From Chelatococcus sambhunathii (GTDB lineage Bacteria; Pseudomonadota; Alphaproteobacteria; Rhizobiales; Methylopilaceae), in contig JADBEO010000030.1 in assembly GCA_031316315.1 (NCBI GenBank), positions 1 through 49,839 on the forward strand: a stretch of DNA of 49,839 nt, written 5' to 3'. Each line of letters starts with the position of its first letter. The first letter of the stretch is position 1. Of the stretch, positions 9,626 to 17,018 are shown piece after piece. The position numbers and the translations under genes are program-made. The notes below the pieces were generated by a model. The model had not been told where the DNA came from, did not search any database, and saw nothing but the letters and a program-made list of their open reading frames with translations.

Positions 9626-10765
9626 TCAAGCCTTTCTTTTCAATGGCTTAGGGGTTGATTTTGTCCCACCGGGCGCAATCAGCCCGGAAAGTGGGACACG
9701 TTTGTTCCCGGTTTCGGCCTCGACCAGCGCCATCGCACTCGCCGCGAGACGCTTGCGGTTCGCCGATTTGGTGTAGCGGGACACCTCCTTTGACGTCTGA
9801 TGGCCGGTGACGGCCATGATCTGGTGTTCGGTTGCGCCGAGGTCGGCGAGCCGGGCGGCGGCGGCTTTGCGCAGTCCATGGGCGGACAGGCCCTTCAGCC
9901 CGGCCTCGTCGCACCACTTGCGGAAGCGGTTGCCGAAGCCGTTGGCGGTGAAGGGGCGCCCGAACTCGGTGCGCAGGAAAGCGAGATCCCCGGTCGGGCC
10001 GGCGTCGATCGCTTCCTGAAGCGCGGAGACGATCGGGACTTCGACAGTGATCGGCTTGCGCCGGCGATTCTTCTGCTGCGTGAGGTAGATCGCCCCGTCT
10101 CGGACGTGCTGGCGCCCAATCAGGACGACGTCGGAGCGGCGCTGGCCCGTGTACAGCAGCAATGCGAGCGCGAGGCGGGCCGACGTGCCGAGCGGGTGCT
10201 TCGCTTCATAGGTCGCGACGTCGTCCAGGGTCCAAGCGCGATGCCCCTGCGATCCGGTGGACAGCAGCTTCACGCTACGCGCGGGATTGCTCGCGACGAG
10301 GCGCTTCTCCACCGCGAAGTCGAACAGGCCGCGGAGAGCCCGGACGATGGCGTTGGCGGCTTCCGGCCGATCGGCCCGATCGTCGCGGAAGTCGGCGACG
10401 TGGTGCGGCATCATCCGCCCGAGCGGCTTGTCGCCATGCTCGCGGCACAGCCCCTCGATCACGCCGCGGCGGACACGGACGGTCGACGGCTCAAGATCCT
10501 TCCGGGTCGCGAGGTGCCTGAAATACTCGATCGAGATGGCCCGCAGCGAACCCGGCGTCGCGACCGAGGGCTTGGCCGGGATCGGCACAGCGCCCGCAAG
10601 CGCCTTTCTGTAGGCGTCCATGAATTCGTCGGAACCGGGCGCTCCGCGCAGCCGGATCTTCGGATAGCCCTTGCGCCGGAAATACAGGCGAACGTTGCCG
10701 TGGCGATCGACGTCCTCGATCACGTACTTGAGCCGCACGCTGACCATGTCCGCGCTCCCGATCAC
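9626..10765 (-). CDS. Tyrosine-type site-specific integrase of a tRNA-Phe island
   Basis: A 379-residue tyrosine recombinase. The N-terminal part (about 1-160) holds the arm-binding and SAM-like core-binding domains. The catalytic domain (about 175-360) shows the first Arg in LLLYTGQRRSDVV, HGLRKAAAARLADLG (His-x-x-Arg), GHQTS and the nucleophile Tyr in VSRYTKSANRKRLA. The start is GTG at 10765, overlapping the excisionase stop as GTGA; an ATG six codons later (10747) is possible. It abuts the tRNA-Phe 3' end, the classic position for an integrase using that tRNA as attB. Confidence 0.94.
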   Translation of the reverse strand: MIGSADMVSVRLKYVIEDVDRHGNVRLYFRRKGYPKIRLRGAPGSDEFMDAYRKALAGAVPIPAKPSVATPGSLRAISIEYFRHLATRKDLEPSTVRVRRGVIEGLCREHGDKPLGRMMPHHVADFRDDRADRPEAANAIVRALRGLFDFAVEKRLVASNPARSVKLLSTGSQGHRAWTLDDVATYEAKHPLGTSARLALALLLYTGQRRSDVVLIGRQHVRDGAIYLTQQKNRRRKPITVEVPIVSALQEAIDAGPTGDLAFLRTEFGRPFTANGFGNRFRKWCDEAGLKGLSAHGLRKAAAARLADLGATEHQIMAVTGHQTSKEVSRYTKSANRKRLAASAMALVEAETGNKRVPLSGLIAPGGTKSTPKPLKRKA

Positions 10766-11004
10766 GCCCGCGCCTCCCGGTCCCAGGGGTTGCGGTCGTT
10801 CTCATCGGGCAAGGCCGCGAAAGCCGCGTCAACCGCAGGCCGGTGCCAGACATTGCGCGCGTTGATGCGCTTCGGCCGGGGCATCCGGCCGTCGCGCACC
10901 ATCTCGTCGAACAGGGTCGCGCCGACGCCCACATACTCGGCCGCCTGCTCCCGGGAGAGTCCGAGAGGTGGGAGGCTGGTAGGAAGGACGGAGACGCGCG
11001 CCAT
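10762..11004 (-). CDS. AlpA/MerR-like excisionase (DNA-binding)
   Basis: An 80-residue protein with a short helix-turn-helix reading LSREQAAEYVGVGATLFDEMVRDGRMPRPKRI split as LSREQAAEYVGVG and TLFDEMVRDGRMP. This is the pattern of AlpA/Xis-type proteins that bend att DNA and steer integrases towards excision. Its stop overlaps the integrase start (GTGA), so excisionase and integrase are coupled. ATG start at 11004. Confidence 0.82.
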   Translation of the reverse strand: MARVSVLPTSLPPLGLSREQAAEYVGVGATLFDEMVRDGRMPRPKRINARNVWHRPAVDAAFAALPDENDRNPWDREARA

Positions 11005-11010
11005 CGCTCG

Positions 11011-11283
11011 TCAAGCCTCCGTCGCTCGACGGAATTCGGCGCGGAGAGCTTCCGCGATGTGCTCGGCGTCGTCGCGGTCGCCACACGAGGCCAGCACGGC
11101 GAAGCCGTCCTGCCCCTCATGCTCGACCACTTCGACGTCGAACACCGTCGAGCCATCGTCGGACGTGTATGGCGCGACGACGACGCGCGAGCCCGCCGGC
11201 GGAGAGTAGGCACCAAAGGGGGGGCGGGGCCGCCAGGGGCGAGCGCTCGCCGACTTGCGGAAGGGGAGGACGGTCGCAGTCAA
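11011..11283 (-). CDS. Small hypothetical island protein
   Basis: A 90-residue unknown protein. The N-terminus is Arg/Pro-rich (about 1-32). The second half alternates hydrophobic and charged residues (SRVVVAPYTSDDGSTVFDVEV) and ends in a helix with AEHIAEALRAEFRRA, suggesting a small alpha/beta fold. The start appears to be TTG at 11283, overlapping the previous stop as TTGA; it ends 6 bp before the excisionase gene. Function unknown. Confidence 0.6.
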   Translation of the reverse strand: MTATVLPFRKSASARPWRPRPPFGAYSPPAGSRVVVAPYTSDDGSTVFDVEVVEHEGQDGFAVLASCGDRDDAEHIAEALRAEFRRATEA

Positions 11284-11561
11284 TGAGCCGCCCTCCCCAT
11301 GATGGCGTCCGCCGTCTTGTCGACGGCGGCGCGCCAGATCCGGGAAAGCGCCTCGGCTTCCGATCGGGTCGCCCCTACCGACTTCGCGTTGCGCTCAAGC
11401 TCGGCCGCGCATTCGGAAATGATCCGCTCGAGGCCAGCGCGAACGACGGGGTCCGCCGATTTCCAGAGCCGATCGGCGACAGCTGGGGCGGCGACTACAA
11501 AATCCCGCCCGCCAGCTGCTGCGGCGGCGACAGCGACGTCGTATTCGAAGCGCAACCCCAT
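11280..11561 (-). CDS. Small helical hypothetical island protein
   Basis: A 93-residue, Ala-rich and largely helical protein of unknown function. I place the start at the ATG at 11561 (MGLRFEYDVAVAA), only 1 bp beyond the stop of the preceding small gene; the frame is open upstream to 11621 but would overlap that gene. Its end overlaps the next gene by 4 bp. The tight packing supports a real gene. Confidence 0.6.
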   Translation of the reverse strand: MGLRFEYDVAVAAAAAGGRDFVVAAPAVADRLWKSADPVVRAGLERIISECAAELERNAKSVGATRSEAEALSRIWRAAVDKTADAIMGRAAH

Positions 11562-11562
11562 T

Positions 11563-11751
11563 TCAGCGGCCTCCGATATGCAGGGGGCCGATGCCAGCAA
11601 GCTCCGCGACCGTCGCGGCATGGGCGAGCGTGATGCGCTTGCGGGCTGCGATCAGATGCACCGCGAGCGACGTCGGATCGGCCGGCCATGACGCCGAGCA
11701 CGACGTCGCGTTTCCGTTGGAATTGGCGGGAGAATGATATAGGTTGGGCAT
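11563..11751 (-). CDS. Small hypothetical island protein
   Basis: A 62-residue protein. The N-terminal third is Ser/Asn-rich. The C-terminal part (LAVHLIAARKRITLAHAATVAELAGIG) is a helical segment of a type I associate with small proteins in rhizobial islands and prophages, from memory only. It starts at ATG 11751 and is followed 1 bp later by the next gene. Function unknown. Confidence 0.6.
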   Translation of the reverse strand: MPNLYHSPANSNGNATSCSASWPADPTSLAVHLIAARKRITLAHAATVAELAGIGPLHIGGR

Positions 11752-11913
11752 TACCGAAGACCCTTCAGCCGGTTCCGAGGTTCCGCTCGGTTGCTCCTGC
11801 CAGAGCGCCGGGCTTTCTCGTTTGCGCAGGATGCGCGTCGCAATGATGCGCCCGGCTTCGGACTGATGCCCGTAGATTAACTAGCCAGTAAATCGACGAG
11901 CAATATCAACGGC

Positions 11914-12702
11914 TTATCGTGGCTTTGGCGCTGCCTCCCTCATGGCGTCCCTGAACATGCTGGCTCGCTTTTCCTTGATCCGGACGTCCGCTTGCTCGCC
12001 CCATCGGCTTAACGGCATGTGATGTCGCTTGAGCCATTCGCGAACTGACGCCTCGATCTTCTCTAGGCTTTCGCTCCGGGCACCGATATCGCGGGCCTTC
12101 GCAAGGTCGCCGGGGCGCTGTTCTTTGAACTCGCGCTCCCAAGTGCCAACGGTCTCTTTTGTGATCGCCCCGTAAGCGCTATTCGCCATCGTAATGTCAG
12201 CAGCCTTCTGGCGAGCGACCCCGGCATCAAGACCGAAGCCCTGAAAGGCCATTGCCGCCCGCGCCGTGATTATCCGGAGTTCAAGCGTAGCTCTTGACGG
12301 CGGCGGCCTGTTCGCTGAACGCCGCTTCCAAAGATCCAGTAAGGGACGCGGGTGGCCGCCCTCAATGGCTTCGCCAAGCTCTTTGAAGCGCACGCCCATC
12401 GCGACGAACGCCTCGCGCCCTGCGGCTGCGCCGTCCAGCTCCATCAGGTCCGCCATTGCGGCGAGCGCGATCAGCATTTCTTCCGCGAACGCGTCCAGGG
12501 CGCTCATGGCGTCGAGCTCGCGGAGCGCGAGCGATATGCTTGTGACCGGCCCCAACATCCCCGGTCCAACTTCCCATGCCGACACTCGAAAGAAAGGGCG
12601 CTTCTCGATCTTGGCAGGGGCCGCCTTTGCTGCGGCCTTCGCGTTGTGTGGCGAGCGCCGGATGCCGCGTCGCTGCAGCGAGCCGCGAGACTTCTTCGTC
12701 AT
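11914..12702 (-). CDS. Hypothetical island protein
   Basis: A 262-residue soluble protein. The first about 35 residues are basic (KKSRGSLQRRGIRRS). The middle (60-130) is hydrophobic/acidic helix, and the C-terminal third has WEREFKEQRPGD and SVREWLKRHHMPLSRWGEQAD. No enzyme motif or membrane segment is evident. The basic N-terminus and Trp-containing helices would fit a nucleic-acid-binding or phage-type protein, but I do not recognise the family. It overlaps the XRE gene upstream by 4 bp (ATGA), so the two are probably made together. Confidence 0.7.
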   Translation of the reverse strand: MTKKSRGSLQRRGIRRSPHNAKAAAKAAPAKIEKRPFFRVSAWEVGPGMLGPVTSISLALRELDAMSALDAFAEEMLIALAAMADLMELDGAAAGREAFVAMGVRFKELGEAIEGGHPRPLLDLWKRRSANRPPPSRATLELRIITARAAMAFQGFGLDAGVARQKAADITMANSAYGAITKETVGTWEREFKEQRPGDLAKARDIGARSESLEKIEASVREWLKRHHMPLSRWGEQADVRIKEKRASMFRDAMREAAPKPR

Positions 12703-12932
12703 CGTCCGGCCCCCTGAAGGCGCACGCCCTGCCCTTCCGTGAACACGACGCCGGCGGCCTCGAGCGCGCCTTGCACGGCTCCCGTCGTGGCGTAGCGACC
12801 GGGCGCAGCAGCCTCGGCGACTTCTATCCGCTCGACCGTCTTGCGCGAGACGTTCGCGCGCTCGGCCAGATCGGCGCGGCTTAGATTGAGCATCGCGCGG
12901 GCGGCTCGAAATTGTGCGGGGGTGACTGTCAT
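12699..12932 (-). CDS. XRE-family helix-turn-helix regulator
   Basis: A 77-residue DNA-binding protein made almost entirely of a Cro/C1-type helix-turn-helix: FRAARAMLNLSRADLAERANV and SRKTVERIEVAE. A short C-terminal segment follows (ALEAAGVVFTEGQGVRLQ), a common ending of single-domain XRE regulators in rhizobia. I use the ATG at 12932 because the helix-turn-helix starts right after it. The frame stays open upstream to 13253, so a longer form cannot be excluded. It ends with a 4-bp overlap into the 262-residue gene. A TATACT hexamer about 50 bp upstream may be its -10 box. Confidence 0.85.
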   Translation of the reverse strand: MTVTPAQFRAARAMLNLSRADLAERANVSRKTVERIEVAEAAAPGRYATTGAVQGALEAAGVVFTEGQGVRLQGAGR

Positions 12933-13253
12933 CGCCGGTATTCCGTCTCCGGGCCCCAAAGCGGTGGGGTGTCTCTCTGGGGCCAGTATAGAGGAAAATG
13001 TTCGCTGTTTGATCCTTCGTCCATAGCTATCCACGGCTAGGGACGGGGCCGCGCCCCCGACCGCCAAAGCGGGCTTCCGGGAAGGCCGGCCGGTGACGAG
13101 CGGGAGCGCCCGCAGGCCGGCGACGTCGTGGAGGACCAGCAGCTGGCCGCCCTCCATCAACAGGCGCTCGGCTCCGCGGACGTGCTCGATGCGTCGGAGG
13201 GTGTGCCAGAGTGCAACGCCGGCGCGGATCAGCTCGGCGAGACCAGGACGCAA
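12933..13253 (-). other. Open reading frame of unclear status upstream of the XRE gene
   Basis: This 320-bp stretch separates the XRE gene from the twin-arginine gene. Its only notable content is an open frame in phase with the XRE gene, starting at a TTG 3 bp after the preceding stop. It reads sensibly for about 50 residues (LAELIRAGVALWHTLRRIEH) and then becomes low in information. It may be a decayed small gene or an N-terminal extension of the regulator. Confidence 0.35.
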
Positions 13254-13256
13254 TGG

Positions 13257-13877
13257 TCAGGCCCCCGATGCGATCAGGGCTTCCGTCTGCTCGTCGGACA
13301 GTCCGTCGCGCAGGATTTCAGCCGTTCGCAGGTAGGCCGCGCGTGCGCGAACCTCCTCGATCGTCTCGCATCGGTAGGAGCACAGCGCCAAGGCGGCCGC
13401 CTTTTCGGCATCGTCGGCCGCCGTCACCAGACGTTCCAGCGGAGCAAGCCCGAACGCCTCCCGCTCGGCTTCGTCGTCGTCGAACTGGCGGCGCGCCGCC
13501 TCGAGGTTTTCGGCCTCTTTCGCGTCGAGCAAGGCGCGGATCTGCTCGGCCATCGCAGGCGATAGGCGTGCGAGGTACTTCGTGCTTCCCCGCCGGGCGT
13601 CGTAGCCGGCCGAGATGTTGGACAGGCAGAAGTCGAGCCCTTGGCGTCGCTGATAGCCTGCGCCGAGGAAGCTATTTGCTAGGCGACTGTTCCAGTCTGG
13701 GAACGCCTCGCGATAGGCCTCCTCGCACTCGTTTCGTCGACCGACAACCTCGTTAAAGGCGCGAGCTGCGGCCTTGTGGTTCTCGATCAGCGTCAGAATC
13801 TCCGGAGACAGCGCGTATGCGCTGCCTGCGGCGATTGGGGCGACTGCGGCGCCCGCGATGAAACCGCGCCGGTTCAC
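13257..13877 (-). CDS. Twin-arginine-signal hypothetical protein A
   Basis: A 206-residue protein starting at GTG 13877 with a Tat-like signal (NRRGFIAGAAVAPIAAGSAYA), so it is probably exported folded. The mature part is helical and highly charged (LIENHKAAARAFNEVVGRRNE; EAENLEAARRQFDDDEAEREA) with no recognised catalytic motif. GTG overlaps the previous stop as GTGA. Its neighbour upstream has the same design (Tat signal, then an Ala/Glu-rich helical body), suggesting distant paralogy. The frame is open upstream to 13955, but that region belongs to the neighbour. Confidence 0.72.
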   Translation of the reverse strand: MNRRGFIAGAAVAPIAAGSAYALSPEILTLIENHKAAARAFNEVVGRRNECEEAYREAFPDWNSRLANSFLGAGYQRRQGLDFCLSNISAGYDARRGSTKYLARLSPAMAEQIRALLDAKEAENLEAARRQFDDDEAEREAFGLAPLERLVTAADDAEKAAALALCSYRCETIEEVRARAAYLRTAEILRDGLSDEQTEALIASGA

Positions 13878-14548
13878 GCTGCGCCTCCCGTCAGTCGCGC
13901 CACGTCCTCGGCCAGCGCCAGGCCGTGCCGGACGCTGATTATGTGGGGTGCGCACTCATCGGAGTGGCCGCCGGCGAGGAAGGCGCGCGCCTTGATCCCG
14001 ACGTCCGCCATCGTCTCGGCCGGCATGTCGAATACCTCTATGGCGAGGCTCATCAGGGCGAGAGCCGCACGGAAACGCGCACTCTCGGCGGCGTTGTAAC
14101 CGGACGTCTCGCGAGCGTGGTCCATCGCGTCTTCATAAGCCTGCGCAATCGGGAGACGTCGTCGCGCCTCCCGGCCAGTTTTCGTGCGAGGGCCGTAATC
14201 CTGAACTTCGATCAAGAGGTGGTGAACCGTCGAGATGTGCCGGATCGGCTTCGCCGTCTTGTAGTCGGGCGTCAGCTCGTGTTCGCCGCAAAATCTGCGG
14301 TCGTCGTCGCTCACTAAGAGGTCATCGGGAGCCTTGGCCGGGGCCATTGCGAACAAGCGCCCGCGAGCCTGCGCGTGCTCAGCTTCGGCCTTGCGATAGG
14401 CGGCCTCGGCTTCGTCGAAGCGCAGGGCGAACGCCGCAAAGGCCGGACTGGCCTGCGCCACCGTCGGGAGAGCGACGAGGCCGGCGGTAACGGCCGCCAC
14501 AGGCGCAGTAGCCGCCAGAAAGCCGCGTCGGGAGAGCTTCCCGCTCAT
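13874..14548 (-). CDS. Twin-arginine-signal hypothetical protein B
   Basis: A 224-residue protein with a clear Tat signal (SRRGFLAATAPVAAVTAGLVA, cleavage likely after AQA). The mature region begins with a helix of paired charges (FDEAEAAYRKAEAEHAQARGR), then has RRFCGEHELTPDY, STVHHLLIEVQDYG and a His-containing C-terminal helix. I do not know the family. The start is ATG 14548, overlapping the upstream stop as ATGA, and its own stop overlaps protein A. The pair looks like a coupled, exported two-protein unit. Confidence 0.75.
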   Translation of the reverse strand: MSGKLSRRGFLAATAPVAAVTAGLVALPTVAQASPAFAAFALRFDEAEAAYRKAEAEHAQARGRLFAMAPAKAPDDLLVSDDDRRFCGEHELTPDYKTAKPIRHISTVHHLLIEVQDYGPRTKTGREARRRLPIAQAYEDAMDHARETSGYNAAESARFRAALALMSLAIEVFDMPAETMADVGIKARAFLAGGHSDECAPHIISVRHGLALAEDVARLTGGAA

Positions 14549-15159
14549 GCTCGCGCCCTCCCCTCGCCAGCGATAGCGACGACGTCGGCGAGCCTGCCGC
14601 GCGAGTAGGTCGCGAGCATGCCTACGGTGACGCCAGAGAACAGGCGCTCGTCGTCGGCCGCCTGCAGTGCGTCGTGCTGCCATCCGCGACCGTAGGTTTC
14701 CGGCTCGGACAACGCGTGATCGTCCGCCGGGCAATCCTCGCCGCGGTCCAGCACGTCGCCTTCGTCGTCCGGCTCACGGCCGTCGTGCTCAGCCTCGAGG
14801 TCGGCGCACGGGGCGAAGCACGGCCGAAGGCCCTTGGCGGCTTCCGTCGCCGTCCATCCGAGCGAGGGCTCGGCGTTGCCTTCGTCGGCTTCGTCATGCG
14901 GCTCGTCGGCGACGTCGAGATCCAGATCCGGATCGACGACTGCTCCGCCGGGCCCGTGCTGCCCCTCAAGCTCGGCGTCACCATCGAAATCGTCGAGCCC
15001 GGCAATAAGGCGCTCGATCAGCGCCTCGACATCGCGGCGGCAGCGCGCGTGCTCGACGAGTTCGCGCTCGACGTCGGCTCGCATGCCATCCAGAGAGCGG
15101 GTGACAGTGTGAAGAAGGGTGCGAGCAACGTCGCTCGCGGTCGGCAGCCAGGGTGCCAT
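14545..15159 (-). CDS. Acidic hypothetical island protein
   Basis: A 204-residue, strongly acidic protein. After an N-terminal helix (about 1-50) it is dominated by Asp/Glu-rich linkers (DPDLDLDVADEPHDEADEGN, DGREPDDEGDVLDRGEDC) around EPSLGWT. Similar EPSLG-containing acidic proteins occur, to my recollection, in islands and prophages of rhizobia and methylobacteria with no known role. I choose ATG 15159; a TTG two codons upstream is possible. The start codon shares a CATG with an oppositely directed mini-gene. It heads the coupled minus-strand series that ends with the integrase. Confidence 0.75.
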   Translation of the reverse strand: MAPWLPTASDVARTLLHTVTRSLDGMRADVERELVEHARCRRDVEALIERLIAGLDDFDGDAELEGQHGPGGAVVDPDLDLDVADEPHDEADEGNAEPSLGWTATEAAKGLRPCFAPCADLEAEHDGREPDDEGDVLDRGEDCPADDHALSEPETYGRGWQHDALQAADDERLFSGVTVGMLATYSRGRLADVVAIAGEGRARA

Positions 15160-15271
15160 GAACAAGACGACCGACTCTAGCGCGACTAGCCCCCAGGACG
15201 TCGGAGCGCAGCAGAAGGGCGAAAAGACCGCTGCCGAGGGCGGCGGCGATCGTCCGGGCGCCCGAAAATAG
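15158..15271 (+). CDS. Mini-gene homologous to the YjbE-like protein core
   Basis: A 37-residue frame from ATG 15158. Its sequence, GAMN before SATSPQDV, then QQKG and TAAEGGGDRPGA, matches residues about 52-90 of the secreted protein at 22843-23190 with a single-residue gap. The shared GAMN begins two codons before the ATG, and a stop lies 15 codons further upstream, so this is the conserved core without a signal peptide. A plus-strand terminator follows at 15367. It overlaps the start of the acidic gene head-to-head. It could be a small expressed gene or a remnant of a duplication. Confidence 0.45.
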   Translation: MNKTTDSSATSPQDVGAQQKGEKTAAEGGGDRPGARK

Positions 15272-15366
15272 ACGAAAAGCAGGTCTCGCCGAGAACGGTA
15301 GGCGCTGCTCCCAGGGCCGGCGGAAGGGCGGACGCCAAGTAATGCGTTAGCGTCACCTGCGCTGAA

Positions 15367-15406
15367 GGGGCGGTCTCAGGCTACAACCTCGAGGCCGTCC
15401 CTTTTT
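15367..15406 (+). terminator. Rho-independent terminator, plus strand
   Basis: An 11-bp stem, GGGGCGGTCTC (15367-15377) with GAGGCCGTCCC (15391-15401) including two G-U pairs, followed by TTTTT. It would end a transcript from the mini-gene at 15158 or an unrecognised RNA in 15272-15366. Confidence 0.65.
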
Positions 15407-15437
15407 CTGGCCTTGTGCAACGACGCAGCAATTTGCG

Positions 15438-15743
15438 CTAACGCCAGCCGAGAGATCCCTTCGTCAACGATGGAAGATCGCCGGTCGCCGTAATCTGAGC
15501 GATGGAGCCGGAGGGCGCGGCTCTCGGGTTTGAGAGCGCCAAGCTGATCCTGTGGCCATCGCTGGTCACGAAGTCGATCGCCTTGCGGTGCTTGAACTCG
15601 GCGATCGTAGAGCTTGGGGCCTCGATTTCGCCTGAGGCGATGATCATCCCGCCATTCTGCTGATAGCATTCGATCTCGATCGTGCTCGGCGCCGCTGCGC
15701 CGCCGAGCGTCCCGTCTCTTGTTATCACGCCAAGATATTTCAT
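15438..15743 (-). CDS. Small hypothetical protein
   Basis: A 101-residue soluble protein beginning MKYLGVITRDG. AGGAG seven bases before ATG 15743 fixes the start. The body reads as beta strands (STIEIECYQQNGGMIIASGEI split by polar turns), followed by FKHRKAIDFVTSDGHRISLAL and a Ser/Thr/Gly-rich tail. No known motif; function unknown. The base composition is a little less GC-rich than neighbouring core genes, as expected for accessory DNA. Confidence 0.7.
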   Translation of the reverse strand: MKYLGVITRDGTLGGAAAPSTIEIECYQQNGGMIIASGEIEAPSSTIAEFKHRKAIDFVTSDGHRISLALSNPRAAPSGSIAQITATGDLPSLTKGSLGWR

Positions 15744-15824
15744 TTTGTCTCCTGTTTGGTTGAACGTCAGCCGCCAGATGATCGATCTGACCATGCCTTT
15801 TGCTTGACGTCGTTTTCGGACGCG

Positions 15825-15905
15825 TTAGGGCTGGACGCTGGAATTGATCCACCCCGCGAGGCAGAACATTGCGGCGATGACCGCCAGAACGATCAGCGGG
15901 ATCAT
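15825..15905 (-). CDS. Tiny single-span membrane protein with AGWIN motif
   Basis: A 26-residue frame reading MIPLIVLAVIAAMFCLAGWI then NSSVQP: one hydrophobic helix followed by a short polar tail. GAGGGACAGG precedes the ATG at 15905. The ending AGWIN-S matches AGWIN-N at the end of the 39-residue membrane protein at 22123-22242, which suggests both are real members of one small family. Function unknown. Confidence 0.5.
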   Translation of the reverse strand: MIPLIVLAVIAAMFCLAGWINSSVQP

Positions 15906-15949
15906 CCTGTCCCTCAGCCATGACGCGCCGGCTCTTGCGAATGGCGGGG

Positions 15950-16222
15950 TCACAGCGCGGCCGCGGCCTTCCGGTCCGCCTCGAGCGCGGCCTCGAGATC
16001 CGCGCGATCGACCAGATGCGATTGCACCGGCCCGCCGCGGGCGGACAGCGCTGGCGTCTGCAGCATCGTGGCCACGCGGCGATAGGCCAGGAACGAGATC
16101 CCCAAAATCTCGTCCTCGTCGATGATCAGGCGATAAACGCCGGGCGGCTGGCGCTCTTCGATCGCCGTCAGGTCGAACGAGCGTTGGAACGTCACCGTGG
16201 TTTCGATCGTGCGTATGGCCAC
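15950..16222 (-). CDS. Conserved hypothetical protein of rhizobial type
   Basis: A 90-residue protein: AIRTIETTVTFQRSFDLTAIE, then a Pro-rich turn, YRLIIDEDEILGISFLAYRR and a helix. I recognise this as a small beta-rich family widespread in Hyphomicrobiales, with no assigned function. ATG start at 16222. It lies 10 bp after the small basic gene upstream and may share its transcript. Confidence 0.75.
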   Translation of the reverse strand: MAIRTIETTVTFQRSFDLTAIEERQPPGVYRLIIDEDEILGISFLAYRRVATMLQTPALSARGGPVQSHLVDRADLEAALEADRKAAAAL

Positions 16223-16232
16223 GATTCGGCCC

Positions 16233-16370
16233 TCAGGATTTCTTGGTCTTGGGCGCCGTGGCTGCGGCCGCGAGGCCGCCGCGCGTCAATGCGGCGGGAG
16301 CCGCGACCGGTTCTCTGATTTTCTTTGGCTTCTTGGCTTCCTTGTTGCCGCGTCTCTGCGCCTTGGCCAT
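16233..16370 (-). CDS. Small basic protein
   Basis: A 45-residue protein rich in Lys, Arg and Ala: AKAQRRGNKEAKKPKKIREP followed by an Ala-rich segment and a Lys-Thr-Lys-Lys-Ser end. The N-terminal pattern (MAK..RRGNKEAKKPKK) is common in small uncharacterised rhizobial proteins and would suit nucleic-acid binding. GGAGAG precedes ATG 16370. It is 10 bp upstream of the 90-residue gene, so the two probably form an operon. Confidence 0.7.
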   Translation of the reverse strand: MAKAQRRGNKEAKKPKKIREPVAAPAALTRGGLAAAATAPKTKKS

Positions 16371-16415
16371 GCGCCTCTCTCCTGGGTTGGCCGGCCTCCA
16401 AGCGTGAGGCCGGAG

Positions 16416-16448
16416 AAAAAAACCCCGCCGCCTCGGAAGGCGACGGGG
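16416..16448 (-). terminator. Strong Rho-independent terminator after cspA
   Basis: On the minus strand CCCCGTCGCCT pairs with AGGCGGCGGGG around a TCCG loop and is followed by seven Ts. It lies about 125 bp beyond the cold-shock gene and would end its transcript. Confidence 0.88.
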
Positions 16449-16574
16449 CTCAGGCGCTCAAGCGCCCCTTCTGATCTGACGCAGCAGCGCCGTTAACGAG
16501 GTTCGCCAGTACATCCGTGGTCGACCTCGCTCATCGGCGCTGCGATCATCCTCCGGGCCCGGAGGACGACGCTA

Positions 16575-16787
16575 TCAAACCTGAACTTGCAGGCGGTCAG
16601 CCGACATCTTGCCGCTTTTGCGATCGGCGACGAGTTCGTACTCGACCTTCTGGCCTTCCCGGAGATCATAGATCCCGGCGCGCTCGAGGGCGCTGACATG
16701 CACGAATGCGTCTACGCCGCCATCGTCAGGCGAGATGAAGCCAAAGCCCTTCTGGGCGTTGAACCATTTAACCGTTCCCGTGGACAT
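16575..16787 (-). CDS. Cold-shock protein, CspA family
   Basis: A 70-residue single cold-shock domain that binds single-stranded RNA/DNA and loosens mRNA structure. The RNP1 motif [15 protein letters not shown] and RNP2 VDAFVHVSA are intact. ATG 16787 gives the standard length; the open frame upstream is leader. The AT-rich region just upstream (16800-16920) is unlike the surrounding DNA and would fit a structured cold-shock leader, which I infer but cannot prove. A strong terminator follows at 16416. Confidence 0.95.
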   Translation of the reverse strand: MSTGTVKWFNAQKGFGFISPDDGGVDAFVHVSALERAGIYDLREGQKVEYELVADRKSGKMSADRLQVQV

Positions 16788-17018
16788 GGGACTTCCTTTG
16801 GAAAATAAAACTGCGCGACGGCCTCTGTGCCGACGCGGTCGCAATCTCAATTGAGAAAATAAAATCTGAGGCACGATTTAAATCTGCGCGCGCCTAGGAA
16901 GTTTATTCTTTTTAACGACGACTTGATATGCGCGTTTCTGCGATCTTTTACAAGGACGCAGACGGCTTATTTTTGCAGAATGAGAGGCCGCGTCGCGCGA
17001 GCCTGTCGATATCGAAGA

